This document shows positions 1 through 12,370 of a stretch of 64,000 bases of DNA, piece after piece. Source of the DNA: Cryptomeria japonica (taxonomy: Eukaryota > Streptophyta > Pinopsida > Cupressales > Cupressaceae); the NCBI RefSeq assembly GCF_030272615.1, contig NC_081408.1, positions 65,980,546-66,044,545 of the forward strand, given 5' to 3'. The stretch's first letter is position 1, and the number at the start of each line of letters is the position of its first letter. The notes under the pieces were generated by a model. That model was not told the DNA's origin, searched no databases, and saw only the letters and a list, made by a program, of their open reading frames with translations. The translations under genes and the position numbers were made by a program.

Positions 1-1698
1 TCCTTTCGAAATCCGGAAGTTTCCCAGTAGCTATTCCATGTCGGCACTTAAAACTGGGCTGCAAAGAAAATTACCATACAAAAGGCAGAGATATCCGAGA
101 CAATGAAGGAAACATGGTAGTAAAATTGGATACAGATGCAATTGGCAATGTATTAAGTTTACTAGTTTAAGATGAATTGACGGATATGTCAACAAAAGTG
201 GTATGGAGCTATTTACTTAATAAGAATAGTTCGTGTTTGAAAATCATTACAAGATAGTGGTTGATAGTGGTTGATAATGGACAAGAAAAGAAAATCACAA
301 GTTCCAAAAAAATCTTAGCGAGATCAATTTAATGATGACATCTTAAATATGATTAATTTGATTCACAGAGCAATGGGAAATACAAATTCTAGTGTCTTGT
401 TGTAAAATATGTGTCAATTGATATTGGTTACTTATAAAGAATCCTAGTACATTGATTACAGAAACCTGATCAGTTGTCATATGCATTATCATTCTGTTAA
501 TTTCTCTAAAAACATAAATTCCATCTGTTTTAATTTGATTTATGCTATTTCAAGTATCAAGGTTGAGTAGCCAGGATTAAAGAATGATGGGTAATCGCAA
601 ACAATATTGGCACGTATGATTACATTCCATTTCTGTAGAAAGAATGTTGAATGAAAAAGTAGATGATGCTTTTAGTATGTTCAATGATAGTAAAACTAGA
701 GGAAAGTTTGAAGCAAGAATCTCAATAAATAGCTGGAATAATCAAATTTTATATATAATTTTAAAATTTATCATATATCAAAATTGGACATTTTGATAGC
801 ACTCTATATAAGATATCAAAAGATATTAGTTATGGCATAATCGTTTTGGAATTAATTAGGAAAATGGTTCACACCAGCAAGAAGTTCTATCAAGATATGA
901 TACACCTTTTTTCTGTGCAACTGACATTATTATTTTCATTTTCTAAAACTTTTAAGAAGGAACATGTTACATCTTAAAATAAATATTTTATTACTATCAT
1001 TTAAGCACTTTTAATAGTGTTTTTTATAAATTAATACTTACATTTTATTTCTATCACAATTGAATTTTGTGAGCTATTTTATTCATTTTATAGTCTTAAC
1101 TCTTTTAAATATGCTTAATTAATTAGTTATTCATAGAAATCTAACAAATTAAAAAACGAGTTTATAAGAATATTTATATTTTAACAAGCTAACATAAGAA
1201 CCTATTTAATCATTAACGGAAAAAAAATTGAATACAACTAATTTACCAACTATCAATAAAGCAACTTCCTAATATACATTTTTTTCTATTTAGATTGAAA
1301 ACAAAGGCAGACCATACCATGGGATAACTTGTTTTATTTGTTTCAAAGAAAAATAAAGGAAATTGGCTTGCCATGTAGACCATTTTTGGTTACACGTAAA
1401 TTCCAAACTCATATAACACTATATTTACTAGAGTACAGTCAAACAACTATTATATTTAGGTCATCGATACGACCAATACATGGCTGTAATCCAATTTTAT
1501 TTCTACTAAAAACAACTACTGTAGTACTGCTATTGTTATCAAATCACTTGTCTCTAAGAATGCAGTGAATTTCCATTGCTAGCACGGGCTCTTGATGAAT
1601 AAGTACCAGGGGCAAGAGTAGCATCTTTAATAGAAATATCCCATCACACAACAATAACATCCATTCAAATATAAATAAAAGCAACCATTGTAAATGTA
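1..1698. other. AT-rich decayed sequence, no gene recognised
   Basis: No intact reading frame of note. From about 3 to 165 on the plus strand one frame stays open for some 55 codons and reads like a degenerate protein fragment (it contains VVKLDTDAIGNVL) before a TAG. It resembles fragments of retroelement ORFs, but I cannot assign a family. The rest, 170-1698, is low-complexity AT-rich DNA with short A and T runs. Since N runs leftward through this area, it may be the downstream interior of N. Confidence 0.3.
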
Positions 1699-1806
1699 CT
1701 ACTCAAGTAAGTTAACAGTCTGTAGGAATGCATCATCTCCATGAGGAGGAAGACAATCCTGACAACACTTCGGATCCATAGTGTCCTGGCAACATGTGCA
1801 TTTATC
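1699..1806 (-). CDS. Possible small Cys-rich terminal exon
   Basis: On the minus strand about 35 codons are open and end in TAG at 1701-1699. The peptide is strikingly Cys-rich (CTCCQDTMDPKCCQDC, then LPPHGDDAFLQTVNLLE), and its base composition is less AT-rich than the flanks. Just upstream, GAGGAATAG could act as a splice acceptor, so this could be the last exon of a gene. No ATG-led ORF contains it and I do not recognise the protein. It could be a chance frame or a fragment carried by element N. Confidence 0.22.
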   Translation of the reverse strand, partial: DKCTCCQDTMDPKCCQDCLPPHGDDAFLQTVNLLE

Positions 1807-2079
1807 CTATTCCTCTTCCACACAAAAAAATTGCATACCAGTTTTAAAATATTGACCTATACATCCATAATCAATGATTATACTAAAATCAATGTATATG
1901 TCTAATAAACCATACATAATTGATCCAACCAATTTAAGTTACTTGTAACAATGTGTAATTATTTTTACCTCTAATATCTTTGGTATTAAAAGAAGAGACA
2001 GAAAACAATCATGATCAAAACAATATCAGAAATACAATGAACTATTTTTTCTTCATTTTTATTCTATCAAATGAATCAT

Positions 2080-4580
2080 CTACATTGTATTTGTTTCAAA
2101 ACACTCACTTGTAACCAATGGGTTTAGAATTGGTGGAGGATCAACCAACTCGTAAGTGCCCATTTTTATAAGGCATCCTTTCTCTTCATACACAACTATT
2201 TTTTCTTGTTTGAAGGAATTTGCTTCTAAATCAAAAGCAATATTAATTTCTTTTTGTGTTTCTCCTTTCAAGGTAAACTTTGCTAACTTATTTGAATCTT
2301 CTGCAAGGATTTCACCCTTGTACTTGTCCACTGCCGGTGTAGCTATCTGCAACTTCCTGGACCCTGTCCCATCTCTGATCATCTTGGACATTTTGGTGGC
2401 CTTCTTCCTTTCTGTTACTCCCTGAGGATTTCTGACAAGGCTATCTAAATCAATCACATTGTCTTCGTCCTCGATCACGATCGCCCTTGTTAATCTCTCC
2501 TTCAACCAATCTGGAATAGCGGACCTTGTCTCTCTAACTTGTATTTCTTTAGGCAATGGCTCTTCTTTCCAGAGAGGAGATGTAGCTTCATCATCATTCT
2601 TGTCTTCGTGTAGCTCATTGACTTGGGGAGATTGACTTGATGAACGTTGAGATGCCTGTCCTTCTTCATGTTTATCATTTTGAACCATGGATTCCATAGA
2701 TTCTTCCACTTAAAGTGTCCTCTTCTCTTGTCGAGATGATGTGCTGGATGAGCGATCTCGATTGGCCTCTTGCTTCTTCTTGGAAGATTCTCTTTTCTCA
2801 GGTCTTTCCTTCCTCTTCGCACCTCTAGGATGAGGATTGCCTTCACTGGGTGAGGATTGCCTTCACTTACACTTCTGGGGTGAGGATTGCCATCGCTTGT
2901 GCTTTTAGGATGATGATGACCTTCACTTGCACTTGCTCCTCCTTCTGTCGATCTTTCCTCCAAAGTAAAAGTCATAGATATATTTTGCTCTCTCAACTTT
3001 TGATGTTGCACATCAACCCATCTGCGAGTACAAGACAAGACTGGAGCCATCAAAGCTTTTAAGTTCACAACCTTAGGTTCATTCCAATCTATCTTCACTG
3101 CCTTGTCCTCTCTATCATAAGATGACTGGAGGTGCCTGCCACTATCCTGAGCTTGATCGGCCACTCTGTAAACTTTGCATTTCTTGATGAAATCCAAAGG
3201 CAATCTTGAATGCATCTTTCTTTTCACTTCTAAATCATCTGAGAGATTCATCCAAAAATCTTCTACCTGACAATCATGCCTGTACTTCCTACCAATTGTC
3301 TCCTCTATATACCCATAAGGATCGAAATTCTCCCTCAATGAAAAGAATGAAAAAGAATATAAGGCCAACTCTCTTTCTGCATCATCTAAAGCTGGAGCAT
3401 TAGGACATACCTCAACTGAATTTCCTAATATGATAGGTACAGGAATTCCATTTCCATGCCTGTGTCTAAATGCCTTCGCATAAGCTGCCAACTGTCTAGT
3501 TACCTCAAGTAACACTATTCTGTCTGTCGGATATCTCGGCAACATATAGGGAGGTGAAGGACATCCATGAACTCTGATATATGTAAATATCTGGAATTGG
3601 ATAAACCAAGCACCGTACCTCTTTACAAGCTCTTGTGCCTCTTGAGATATCCGATTGTGAATCCCGCCTTGTAGTGTCCTGGTGATGTTCATTGTGAAAG
3701 TATCATTGACTAACTTGTAGTTGCTTCCTGGTGGATGATGCAAATGAACATAAGAATCACAGACTCTGACTTCTCCAGGTCCTCTTCCAATTACTCCTCT
3801 GTGAGGTAGTCCTGCATATTCAAAACTCCTGATCAAGGCATACATGATGTACGAGCTCATGTGGAAGGATTTAGTAGCCTTCAGTCTTCTTAACTGAACG
3901 TCCAAGCAATGGCTAATAATTCTAGCCCAATGAATTGTTCCTTTTCCCTAAACTATCACTTGGATGAAGAAGAACATCCACTTCTCAAAATAGAAGGCTT
4001 GAGGAGCCCCTGTAACTCGATTGAGTAAGGTTGTCAAATCTCTGTACTCCTCCTGGAAGTCAATCCTGTGTGGTGTGTTGGGAATCTTGCTCAGGCGAGG
4101 ATGACTTTTGAGTAACCAATTCTTATTGATGATGCCTAAGCAAGTGTCTGGATCATCTTCGTACATGGATTTGGCTCCTTCCAAACTTTTGAAAATCATA
4201 TCTTTATGTTCTGGTAGGTGAAGAGCTTCACTGATAGCCTCCTCTAAAAGATAAGCCAAAGTGTTTCCTTCCTTGGACACGATCGATCTTGACTGTGGGT
4301 CGTAATGGCGCGCACACTCGATCATCAGCTCATGGCACTGGATTGCTAGAGGGAAGCCGGCCGCCTTGATAATGCGACTTTCAATTATTCTCCTCGCAAT
4401 AGGTGATGGCTTCCTAATGTAAGGGACCTCTCGAAACTTCTTCACACTGAAGTTTCCCAAGTTGTTATCTCCAATGTTGCTCCACTTTGACATGATCTTG
4501 GTCTCCATTTATTCATTCCTTTGATCTTCCTTCATGAGAGTCGGACGACTGCTAGATGCTCCTGCCTTTGGGGTCGCCAT
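2080..4580 (-). pseudogene. Broken large ORF of unknown family, element N
   Basis: The ATG at 4580 starts MATPKAGASSSRPTL. The same frame runs through METKIMSKWSNIGDNN and the long central domain (FEYAGLPHRGVIGRGPGEV; KRYGAWFIQFQIFTYIRV; LPLDFIKKCKVYRVADQ) to about 2860. It is broken by a TAA after codon 23 and a TAG near 3945. A frameshift then occurs in a 30-bp coding repeat, and a second frame continues to 2080 with one more TAA near 2711. Repaired in concept, the product would be about 830 residues: an N-terminal globular part, a Ser/Gly/His/Pro repeat, a basic linker, and a C-terminal domain ending at ECFETNTM. It has no zinc knuckle, protease, RT or integrase motifs. It follows a TATA box and possibly a 5'UTR intron, and lies inside a repetitive element, so an accessory retrotransposon ORF is more likely than a host gene. 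Function unknown. Confidence 0.6.
2821..2945 (-). repeat. 30-bp coding tandem repeat with frameshift lesion
   Basis: Units at 2861-2890, 2891-2920 and 2921 onward are about 30 bp and encode ten-residue repeats of the type SEGNPHPRSV / SDGNPHPKST. The unit at 2841-2860 is only 20 bp. Loss of 10 bp shifts the frame of the N gene exactly here. Confidence 0.7.
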
Positions 4581-5061
4581 CTTGACACCTACATAACATT
4601 TCATAATGAGCAATATACCTTGGAACGTAGAAATATAGATTAAGTTTAAGCTTTAAATTTAGGAAACTTCATGATAAATCTTTGAATTATCCTTTCCTAA
4701 ATACGATTATGCAATTGGAAATTCAAAATTTCAAAATTTCAAAATTATGCTAGGAGGATCTTCACCATACCTCTCTTTGAGAACTAACTCAAAAAAAGAT
4801 GCAAAATTAAGCAAGTTTGCTAGGCAAAATGAAGATCAAAGTCTTCTAGCAAAGGCGCCTCCTTCATCAACTTCACCACCTTAGATCTTCAACGTCTTGA
4901 GGAAAACTCGCTCCACCTCTAACCTCTAGAAAAGTTCGCACTCCTCTGGGATTGAAAATTCGCACCTCTCCTTGGATGAGATTTTGCTCCTTCTATTGCT
5001 TCTCCAAGTCACATTTAAACAATGATTGAATGATGGATCAAAATGTTTCAAAATACCTTTC

Positions 5062-5068
5062 TTATATA
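5062..5068 (-). promoter_or_regulatory. TATA box of element N
   Basis: TATATAA on the minus strand within CCTATATAAG, about 490 bp upstream of the N ATG and just downstream of the hairpin array. It is the best core-promoter match in the region. Confidence 0.5.
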
Positions 5069-5410
5069 GGCGCTCACCATTATAATCTCCCATAGGCCGA
5101 CTTGGTGGAAATGAAGCAAATAATAAACAAAATTAAATAAAAAGGAGGCCGACCTTTATAAAATATTTAAAATAAAACCCCAAGCACACTCCCTTCACTT
5201 AATTTAATAATTAATTAATTAAATGCCTTTGCAATTAAATTTTGATTTTTTAAAAGGCTAAATTAGTTATTAAATGCCTTATGCAAACTCATTAAATGCC
5301 AATTTTAATTGAAAATATTTCAAAGTTTTGGCGGACTTAGCATTTAATGCGATTAAGATGACATTGTTGCCTAAGCATGGTAAAAATACCACCTTGTTGA
5401 GAACCTCGAT

Positions 5411-7503
5411 TTGGTCCCTAGGAGAGGGACAGGAGCACCCTTTTCATTTGGCCTTGCATTTCTTGTTTTTCACATTCAAAGTCCCATCTTAGACGTCCAA
5501 AATAGCATTTTGCTTGAGAACCTTGAGCTTAATCCATTCCCTTTATGGAAGGAGTGTGCCTTAATGTACTTTCGCCCTGGTCCCTTGGTGAGGGACAGGA
5601 GCGAACTTATCTTTTATCCTTGATCCTTGTCTCTTTAATCGCCAATTCACATTACAGGGCAAGTGATGACTTCATCCATTCATTCCATACATGCTTAACT
5701 TGTCCTTTGCAAGGCAAACTCGATATTCTAGGGATTTTCGCCCTGGTCCCTTGGTGAGGGACAGGAGCGATCCTTACCTTTTGCCTTTGGTCTTTGTCTC
5801 TTTAATTGCCAAATCGAGTTGTGAGGTAGGCAATGATCTTTATTGTTTGCTTCATGCATGTCCAATTCGCTTTTTCAAGACTAACTGAGCTCTCCCAAGG
5901 ATTTTCGCCCTAGTCCTCCAGTGAAGGACAGGAGAAAACTTTGCATTTGAGCTTGAAATTGTTGACTTTTGGGGGCAATTCCTTGTTCATTGTCCTTTGA
6001 AAGGCATTTTTCGCTTTGCACAACCTTGCCTTGGCATGGTTTTTGAAAAGGAATGATTATTTTATGAAAATCGCCTTGGTCCTTGAGTGAAGGACAAGAG
6101 CATCCTTTAGTCCTTGGCATAAACTTTTGATCGTATCATCCTTAAATTGCTTTGTAAACGTAGAATATCACTTTCCCTTCCACCTTGAGTCTTGGACACA
6201 AGAAATAGTACTTCGCAATGCAAGCATTTTATGTTTTTTGAAGATTTCGCTCTAGTCCCTTGGTGAGGGACAGGAGCGCTTTGGCCATTTCTCATCACAT
6301 TTCATGGTCTTTGTAACTTCACTTTTCTTTGAAGCATTTCCAACATCATCGCTACCTTGTGCCTTGGCCTGGATTCATCTAAATTCGAAGGGAAAGACTT
6401 GATGATATGTTTTCGCTCTGGTCCCTTGGTGAGGGAGAGGAGCATTTTTACAATTATAAGCTCAATCATTTTTTGCTAACTTTCAAAACTATCTTCAATG
6501 GATTCATTATGCTTTCCCTCACTCATCTCCAATATGAAACTCATTTTAACTTTGTGGGAAATTTGCCTTATGAGGAAATTGCTCTGGTCCCTTGGAGAGG
6601 GACAGGAGCGCTTTGGCAATTATGGGCTCACTTTGCATCTTGCAACCTTCAAAATTATCTTCAATGGAATGACTATGCCCTCTTTCCTTCATATCAAGCT
6701 TGAAATTCGCTTTACCTTGGCCAAAAACTTGTCTTGAAGGAAAATCGCTCTAGTCCCTAGGAGAGGGACAGGAGCTAGCTTTGAAATTCGCCTTGGTCCC
6801 TGAGAGGGGGACAGGAGCGCCTTAGTCAATTTGGATCGATTTTCTCCATTGTGGCCCATCCAAGTTATATTCAATGAGCAAAATGTACTTTCCTTGATCC
6901 TCTCAAATCGCAAAATCATTTAAATCTTGCAAGGATAAGGCGAACTTGGATTTCAAGCTCTGGTCCTTCAGTGAGGGACAAGAGCGATTTTGTAATCTTA
7001 GCATGTTTCCTTGCTAGTTGGTCGCTCAAAGTATATTCAATGGACAAAACATGTTCTTCTTGATCTCTTCCAATCATAAAATTGTCCTGGTCTTGCAAGG
7101 ATAGTGCAAATTTGAAAATCAAGCTCCGGTCCTTCAGTGAGGGACAGGAGCGATTTTTTGTCCTCAAGGTCAAATTTTCAACCCTTCATTGCCAACGACC
7201 AAGTCTTGATACTTCTTTATGTTCATTTCGTCCTTCATCGCGTCCTTGATGCCTCCATTCGATCCACTAAGGGCCAAAATGATCTAAATAAGCCATTTTG
7301 CCCTGGTCCTTCAGCAAGGGACAGGAGCGATTTGGCTTTAAACCTTAAAAACTTGTCATTTTGAGTCCCAAAATCTTCAAAATCTTCAATTCACACTCGA
7401 TTTTCTCTCCTGGCGACCCTGCAAAAGGCAAATAAAACAAGTCAATAACCAAATTGCACAAAATATCAATTTCGCCCTGGTCCCTAGGAGAGGGACAGGA
7501 GCG
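5411..7503 (-). repeat. About 166-bp satellite-like array with conserved hairpin box
   Basis: Fourteen boxes of the form CGCCCTGGTCCCT - 5 nt - AGGGACAGGAGCG start near 5411, 5573, 5739, 5906, 6071, 6248, 6414, 6581, 6745, 6788, 6957, 7122, 7299 and 7473. Twelve of the thirteen intervals are 162-177 bp; one is 43 bp. Spacers are recognisably related (for example the stretches ending in CTTGCAAGGATA) but much more diverged than the box. Each box forms a stem-loop with a GTCCCT/AGGGAC core and GC-rich flanks. Confidence 0.85.
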
Positions 7504-8140
7504 ATTTTGCCCTTTTGGAGTTGAAATATCAAAATCTAGGTCTTCAGATCACTTCATCAGGCAGGGCTAGGTCATCTCCCAGGCCAGGAATTGGTTACCT
7601 TACTTCCAAAATTTGATCAAAATTCACCTAGACAAAATGCATAATTTAATCATCAAAATGCTATCACTTAGACCTAACTTGAATTTGCCCTCAAAATCTT
7701 GACTGGACTCATCCTGAGACACACTTGACCTCTTGGCAAGCTCATCTTATTTCAAAATTGCAATCTACGTGAGGACGCTCAATAATTTTTCAAAATTGGA
7801 CTAGACTTCGGCCTGAAAACATCAAAGGAAACCCTAAGGCTTAACCCTAGTCCAGACGACTCACTCACTTACTCAAAACCCTAAAAGCAGAGAGAAGAAC
7901 AGGCAAAACAAAAGCAAAAAGAGGGGGTCCCCATTTTTAATGGGGCGATGTGTGAAATGATCACAACAGGTCTCAAGCAAATGATAGAAGGGAAAGAGAA
8001 GTCGGACTATGGCTTAACATCTCCTAAGAGGGGAGGAAAATTCTCAATGAAAAATTAGTCATAGATGGAGAAGATAAGAATAAAGCCAAGATCACTGACC
8101 TTTGGAAAGTAGGGAAGGGGACACCCCTTCTTGAACATAA

Positions 8141-9640
8141 ATGGAAATATTATCATGAAATGTTAGGGGCCTTAGTGCCCTTAACCAAAAATGGGTGGTC
8201 AAGAAAAGAATGCTCTTGGTCAATGTAGATATTACTTTAGTTCAGGAAACTAAATTAGATTATCAGCAAGTGGTGACATTTGAGTCTAGTATAAGTTCCT
8301 ATTTTTAGGCTTCTCAACATGTGGCAATGTCTACAGAAGGTGCATCAGGGGGCCTTTTGATAGTATGGAAACCTTCCTTTGTTCATGTGGAGGGAGTTTC
8401 TTCTAACAAAAAATGTCAGGTTACAAACGTTACCCACATTCAATCAAATGTCTCCATTAACTTGCTCAATGTGTATCGTCCAACATCTCCTCTTAGCAGA
8501 CATAGTCTTTGGTTTGCCCTAGATGGTGTGATATCCCAACTACTAGACCAATATCTCTTCATTGGAGGAGGTTTTAATGCCATCAGAAACTCTCAGCATA
8601 AAAAGGGTGGCATCAATAGATTTGGCAGATCTCAGTAGGACTTCAATGACTAGATTGATAGAAAAAGGTTATTAGATATTGATTCAGGGGATAGCACTTT
8701 TACTTGCAACAACCAGAGAAAAGGTTTCAGCAACATAGCTAAGAAAATAGATAGATTCTTTTGGCTGGGGGACTTCCCCTCTTTCCCTTTCTCTCTAGAA
8801 TGCTCCATTCTATCATGCTCTAGCTCCAATCACTTTCCTATTTTTCTCACCCTACAGATGGATAAGGATGGTTTAAAATCGCCCTTCAGATTTGAAAATA
8901 TGTGGATGAAAGATCCTAATTTCTTATCAATGATTGAGAAATGGTGGAAAGAAGGATCCTTTGAGGGATTGAGATTACTCTGCTTTGTGTCCAAGATAAA
9001 ACATGTTAAGAAGAAGCTGCTCTAGTGGAATGCCACACATTTTAAAAACATTTTTGCTACCAAAAAGAACTTAGAAGATCAGCTCGAAGCAACAAATGAA
9101 AGAATCATCAAGGATGGCATGAATCAATCCACCTTCAAGCAGGAGAAACAATTATTATTCAAGTATGAAGATATTTTCTCTAAAGAAAAAATATTTTGGA
9201 AGTAGAAATCTAGAGAAAATTGGCTTCAAGTGGGAGACAAGAAAAGAGAATAGAAAAGAAATTGTTTCCTTCTTCTCAAAGCTGCTTAATAATGAAGTGA
9301 GTTCAGATCTAAATGAGGAAATTAAATTTTACCTTTGATTCCAAAAATAATCTTTGAGGACTAGAACAAGAAGATTAATGAGAGACTTACCCTAGAAGAG
9401 GTGACTATTGGATTGAATCAACTCCCCTCGGGTAAGCCCCCTGGGCTAGATGACTTTCCAACTGGTTTTTTCAAGAAATGTTGGAAGATTGTTGGGTTGG
9501 ACTTAGTGGAGGCATTGGAATTTTCTAGAAGATCAAGTAACCTTATAAAAGAGATAAATAATACATTCTTAGCAATTATTCTGAAGAAGGAGAAAGCTAC
9601 TCGCTTGGTGGACTTTAGACCAATCTCCCTCTGCAACACT
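8141..9640 (+). pseudogene. LINE (L1-type) ORF2, 5' half: endonuclease and start of RT
   Basis: The ATG at 8141 starts MEILS*NVRGLSALNQKW, an APE-type endonuclease start with a Trp lost to a stop. VDITLVQETK, GGLLIVW, a GDFN-like site reading GGGFNAI, and a final SNHFPIFL (normally SDH) follow, so catalytic positions are altered. RT begins around 9370 with LPSGKPPGLDDFPTGFFKKCW and then DFRPISLCNT. Several in-frame stops and indels make it non-functional. The frame stops inside RT because element H inserted at 9641; it resumes at 17706 with IYKILSKV, which follows DFRPISLCNT directly in this family. Bases 7969-8140 are probably the LINE just 5' of ORF2. Confidence 0.85.
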
Positions 9641-10939
9641 TTTAGCATCATAAAATTGTGACCCTCACAATTTTTGACTGCATTTGGGTCTTTGCATTAG
9701 CGGACAAATCCCTAAGCCTGATCAGAGACCCAAAACATGCTCATGACATCAAAAACTTGTAATTTTCACCATTTTACATTGCCTTTTTGTTGTTTCTTGT
9801 CCTAAATCAGGGCAGGATAGAGGTATGATGCCCCTATCCCCCTAGGATAAGAGCGTTGTGCCCCTTTCCTCTTCGGATAGGGTCATAGCATCCTTTTCCA
9901 CTTAGGATAGGGTCATAGCCCCCTTGTCCTCACCCTATTTTGGGCCCCCTTTGGTCCCCACTTGCATTGGGCTTGTCAGTTGTTGAGCGGGAAAAGTTTT
10001 CCTATGTCGGCCTAAGATGGGAAATTACCTCAACAACCCTAATTAGGAAGTATATAATAAGAACTTCCCCTCCTATTTGCATAAGCGATCATAAGCGAAA
10101 AATAAGGTGGATCATAAGAGAAATCATGTGCAAGCATTCATTCAAGTATTGAGCATTTCAAGTCTCCTTTCAAGGCCAGGTGTTGCATTCAAGACAAGGA
10201 TTCAACCATTGAAGAGGAGATTTTATCAACATTCAAGACATCCTATTTCACATACCCATTCAAGAAAATTCATCTACAAAAGTATCAACATTTCAATTAC
10301 ATCCCCTTCTTGAGGTGGATTTTACTTCAAACATTTCCTTTTATTTACTTGTTGCATTTTACAACCACTTGGTTAATTCCAAAATGGGGTTTGACTTGAA
10401 GGTGAATCCCCAATCCCAACAACATTTCCCTTTCTTTTCTATGTGTAGGTTGTAGGTGCATGGTTGTAATTGCGGGTTTAGGCTTCATTTCCAGAGACAA
10501 AAAAACCCTTCTCGGTGCATAGATTTTTCAAAGGACCGTGCATAACTTATGCATGGTCCCTGCAACTTTTGCTCAGATTTGTAGGGAAGCATCGTCTCGA
10601 CATTCCACTGCTAATTTTAGGTGCACAACTTCATCCCACATCTCTATCTCAAGCTATAATCGTTTCTTTGTTATTTCTGCACTTAGTCTCAATTTGCTTA
10701 ATTCAACTAGTCTACTACAAAAGAGGGTTAATTTACTTTCCTAATACTTCCCAAATTTACTGCAATTCACTTAGTATTCAGTCTCTTACCATTGGGGATT
10801 GGATCTAGTGAATTCAACCCTTCTTTTGAATTTAATGTGTGAAAAATTGAAGGGAATCCTTTGTGAAACTTTCATTCCCCTTTTGAGGGGAGTAAAGCTT
10901 TCCACTTGATCTCCCATCATCATTTTTCACCATATTACA
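9641..10939 (+). repeat. 5' LTR of element H
   Basis: TATA box TATATAATA at 10051-10059. At 9820-9935 there is a cluster of GGATAGGG-type inverted motifs, and at 10531-10560 a near-palindrome GGACCGTGCATAA / TTATGCATGGTCC. Ends CCATATTACA. Confidence 0.85.
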
Positions 10940-12370
10940 TTTTGGTGAACCTGACATCTTACATGCTTTACATTGAAAATTATTGCATACTTTTCATTTA
11001 CAAATTTAATTTTCTTGCAATTTACACAAACTTAGTGGTTAATTCATTCAAAACCCTAGTTGTCAAAATTAAACTTGTATTTTGCAAAAATTGTTATCTA
11101 TTGTCTTAGATATGAAAATTATATTTCTTTGTCAAATTTGATTCTTCCATTGTCTTGCTCAATTTGCAAATCAAATTTACAAAATTAAGTGGTTAATTGT
11201 CAAAACCCTAATTTTCAGACATCAACTTGAACTTGTGCAAAAATTGGATTTACATTTAATTTTCAGATTTGTGACTATTTTTAAACTTGTCTTCTTGCCT
11301 AAAATTTAGATTTTCAATTTCCCTCCTTTTCCCAAAATTCAAAATTTCAAATTTCAGCAGTTAGGTCCTAAAACCCTAATTGTCAAATTCAATTAGATTC
11401 TATGCAAGTTTCAATCAATTTCAACCAATTTTAGTTTTCTAAATATTATTTAAGGTGGCCCTATCCATTAAGTTTGACCTGTTTCAAAATTGCAATTCAA
11501 TTTCTTATCTTTCTAAAAACCATAATAGGGTCCTATTTCGACATTCAAACCTTAATTTCACCTATCTAGAGATCGTAAAATCAATCTTTTTTGGGGGGTT
11601 ATCTCTCAAATCATCATAGCTTTCATCCTTGAAATTTTCCGAAAAAAGTTGGGAGGACTGTGCATAACTTATGCATGGTCCCTAGCTTTTTTCCCAAAAT
11701 TTTGGGAAACTGTTATGATTGTATTTAATTGCTTAAATCCATAAAATTGGTCGATTTTCTCAAATTTTGATCCCTCTAAAATCGTAAACACTTCCCAGTT
11801 TCAACATTGCAACTTTCAAGGAAACATTTAAAATTAAGTGGTTAATTATAATCTACCCTAATTTTAAGATCTTAATTTTGTCAATTTTAAATTTGAAATT
11901 AAGTGGTATCCCATTGGCCCTAATTTTAAATATCAATCTCTTTTTATTAATTATTAATCTTTCTTGGAGATTAGGTCATTTCTTCTTTCCACAAAGTTCA
12001 AATTGTATAGTCATCATTTTTTTGAATATTGTCTTATTCAATTTTGCAAACTTTCTTCCCAAAATTCCAAATTCAAATTCAAATTTCAAATTTTCCCTTT
12101 AGTGCGTGAGTTTTACAACTATTTTTCCTACATATGCTATCCCCGTTAGATGAAACATTAGAATTAAGTCTTCCCAAGGTTAAATTCCTGAAGAGATGGA
12201 GCCTAATTTGGGTGACTTCTAAAATGAGGACATTGCTAATTCTTCCCATTCTAATAACATCTCTACCTACCCAATTGATAATTCTCATGATGAAGAAGAA
12301 ACTTTGACTAGAGTTTCAATAAGAATATCATAATAGTGAAGCTCTTCCATTAATTCAAGTTATAAAACAC
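10940..12370 (+). other. Untranslated leader of element H
   Basis: Begins TTTTGGTGAACCTGACATC, the probable primer-binding site; the same sequence abuts the LTR of element K. It then has repeated stretches of the type AAACCCTAATTTTCA, and a second copy of the LTR palindrome at about 11649-11677. Short open frames here lack family motifs. A weakly open stretch from about 12146 leads into gag. Confidence 0.5.

Larger units (their letters stand above)
4581..7968 (-). mobile_element. 5' terminal (LTR-like) region of element N
   Basis: Read on the minus strand the element begins TGTTGTGATCATTTCACAC at 7968. A perfect CCCCATT/AATGGGG stem follows at about 7931-7947, then the hairpin array (5411-7503), a TATA box at 5068, and a leader into the ATG at 4580. 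The right end interrupts LINE sequence. The leader has a possible intron (donor AGAG/GTATGG near 4770, acceptor TTATGTAG near 4588). I found no clear primer-binding site and the matching 3' LTR is not in the window, so LTR status and the inner boundary are uncertain. Confidence 0.5.

Noticed and set aside
5411-7503. CRISPR-like array of regularly spaced palindromes
   Set aside because: Plant nuclear context, no cas genes, spacing about 166 bp, and the spacers are diverged copies of each other rather than unique.
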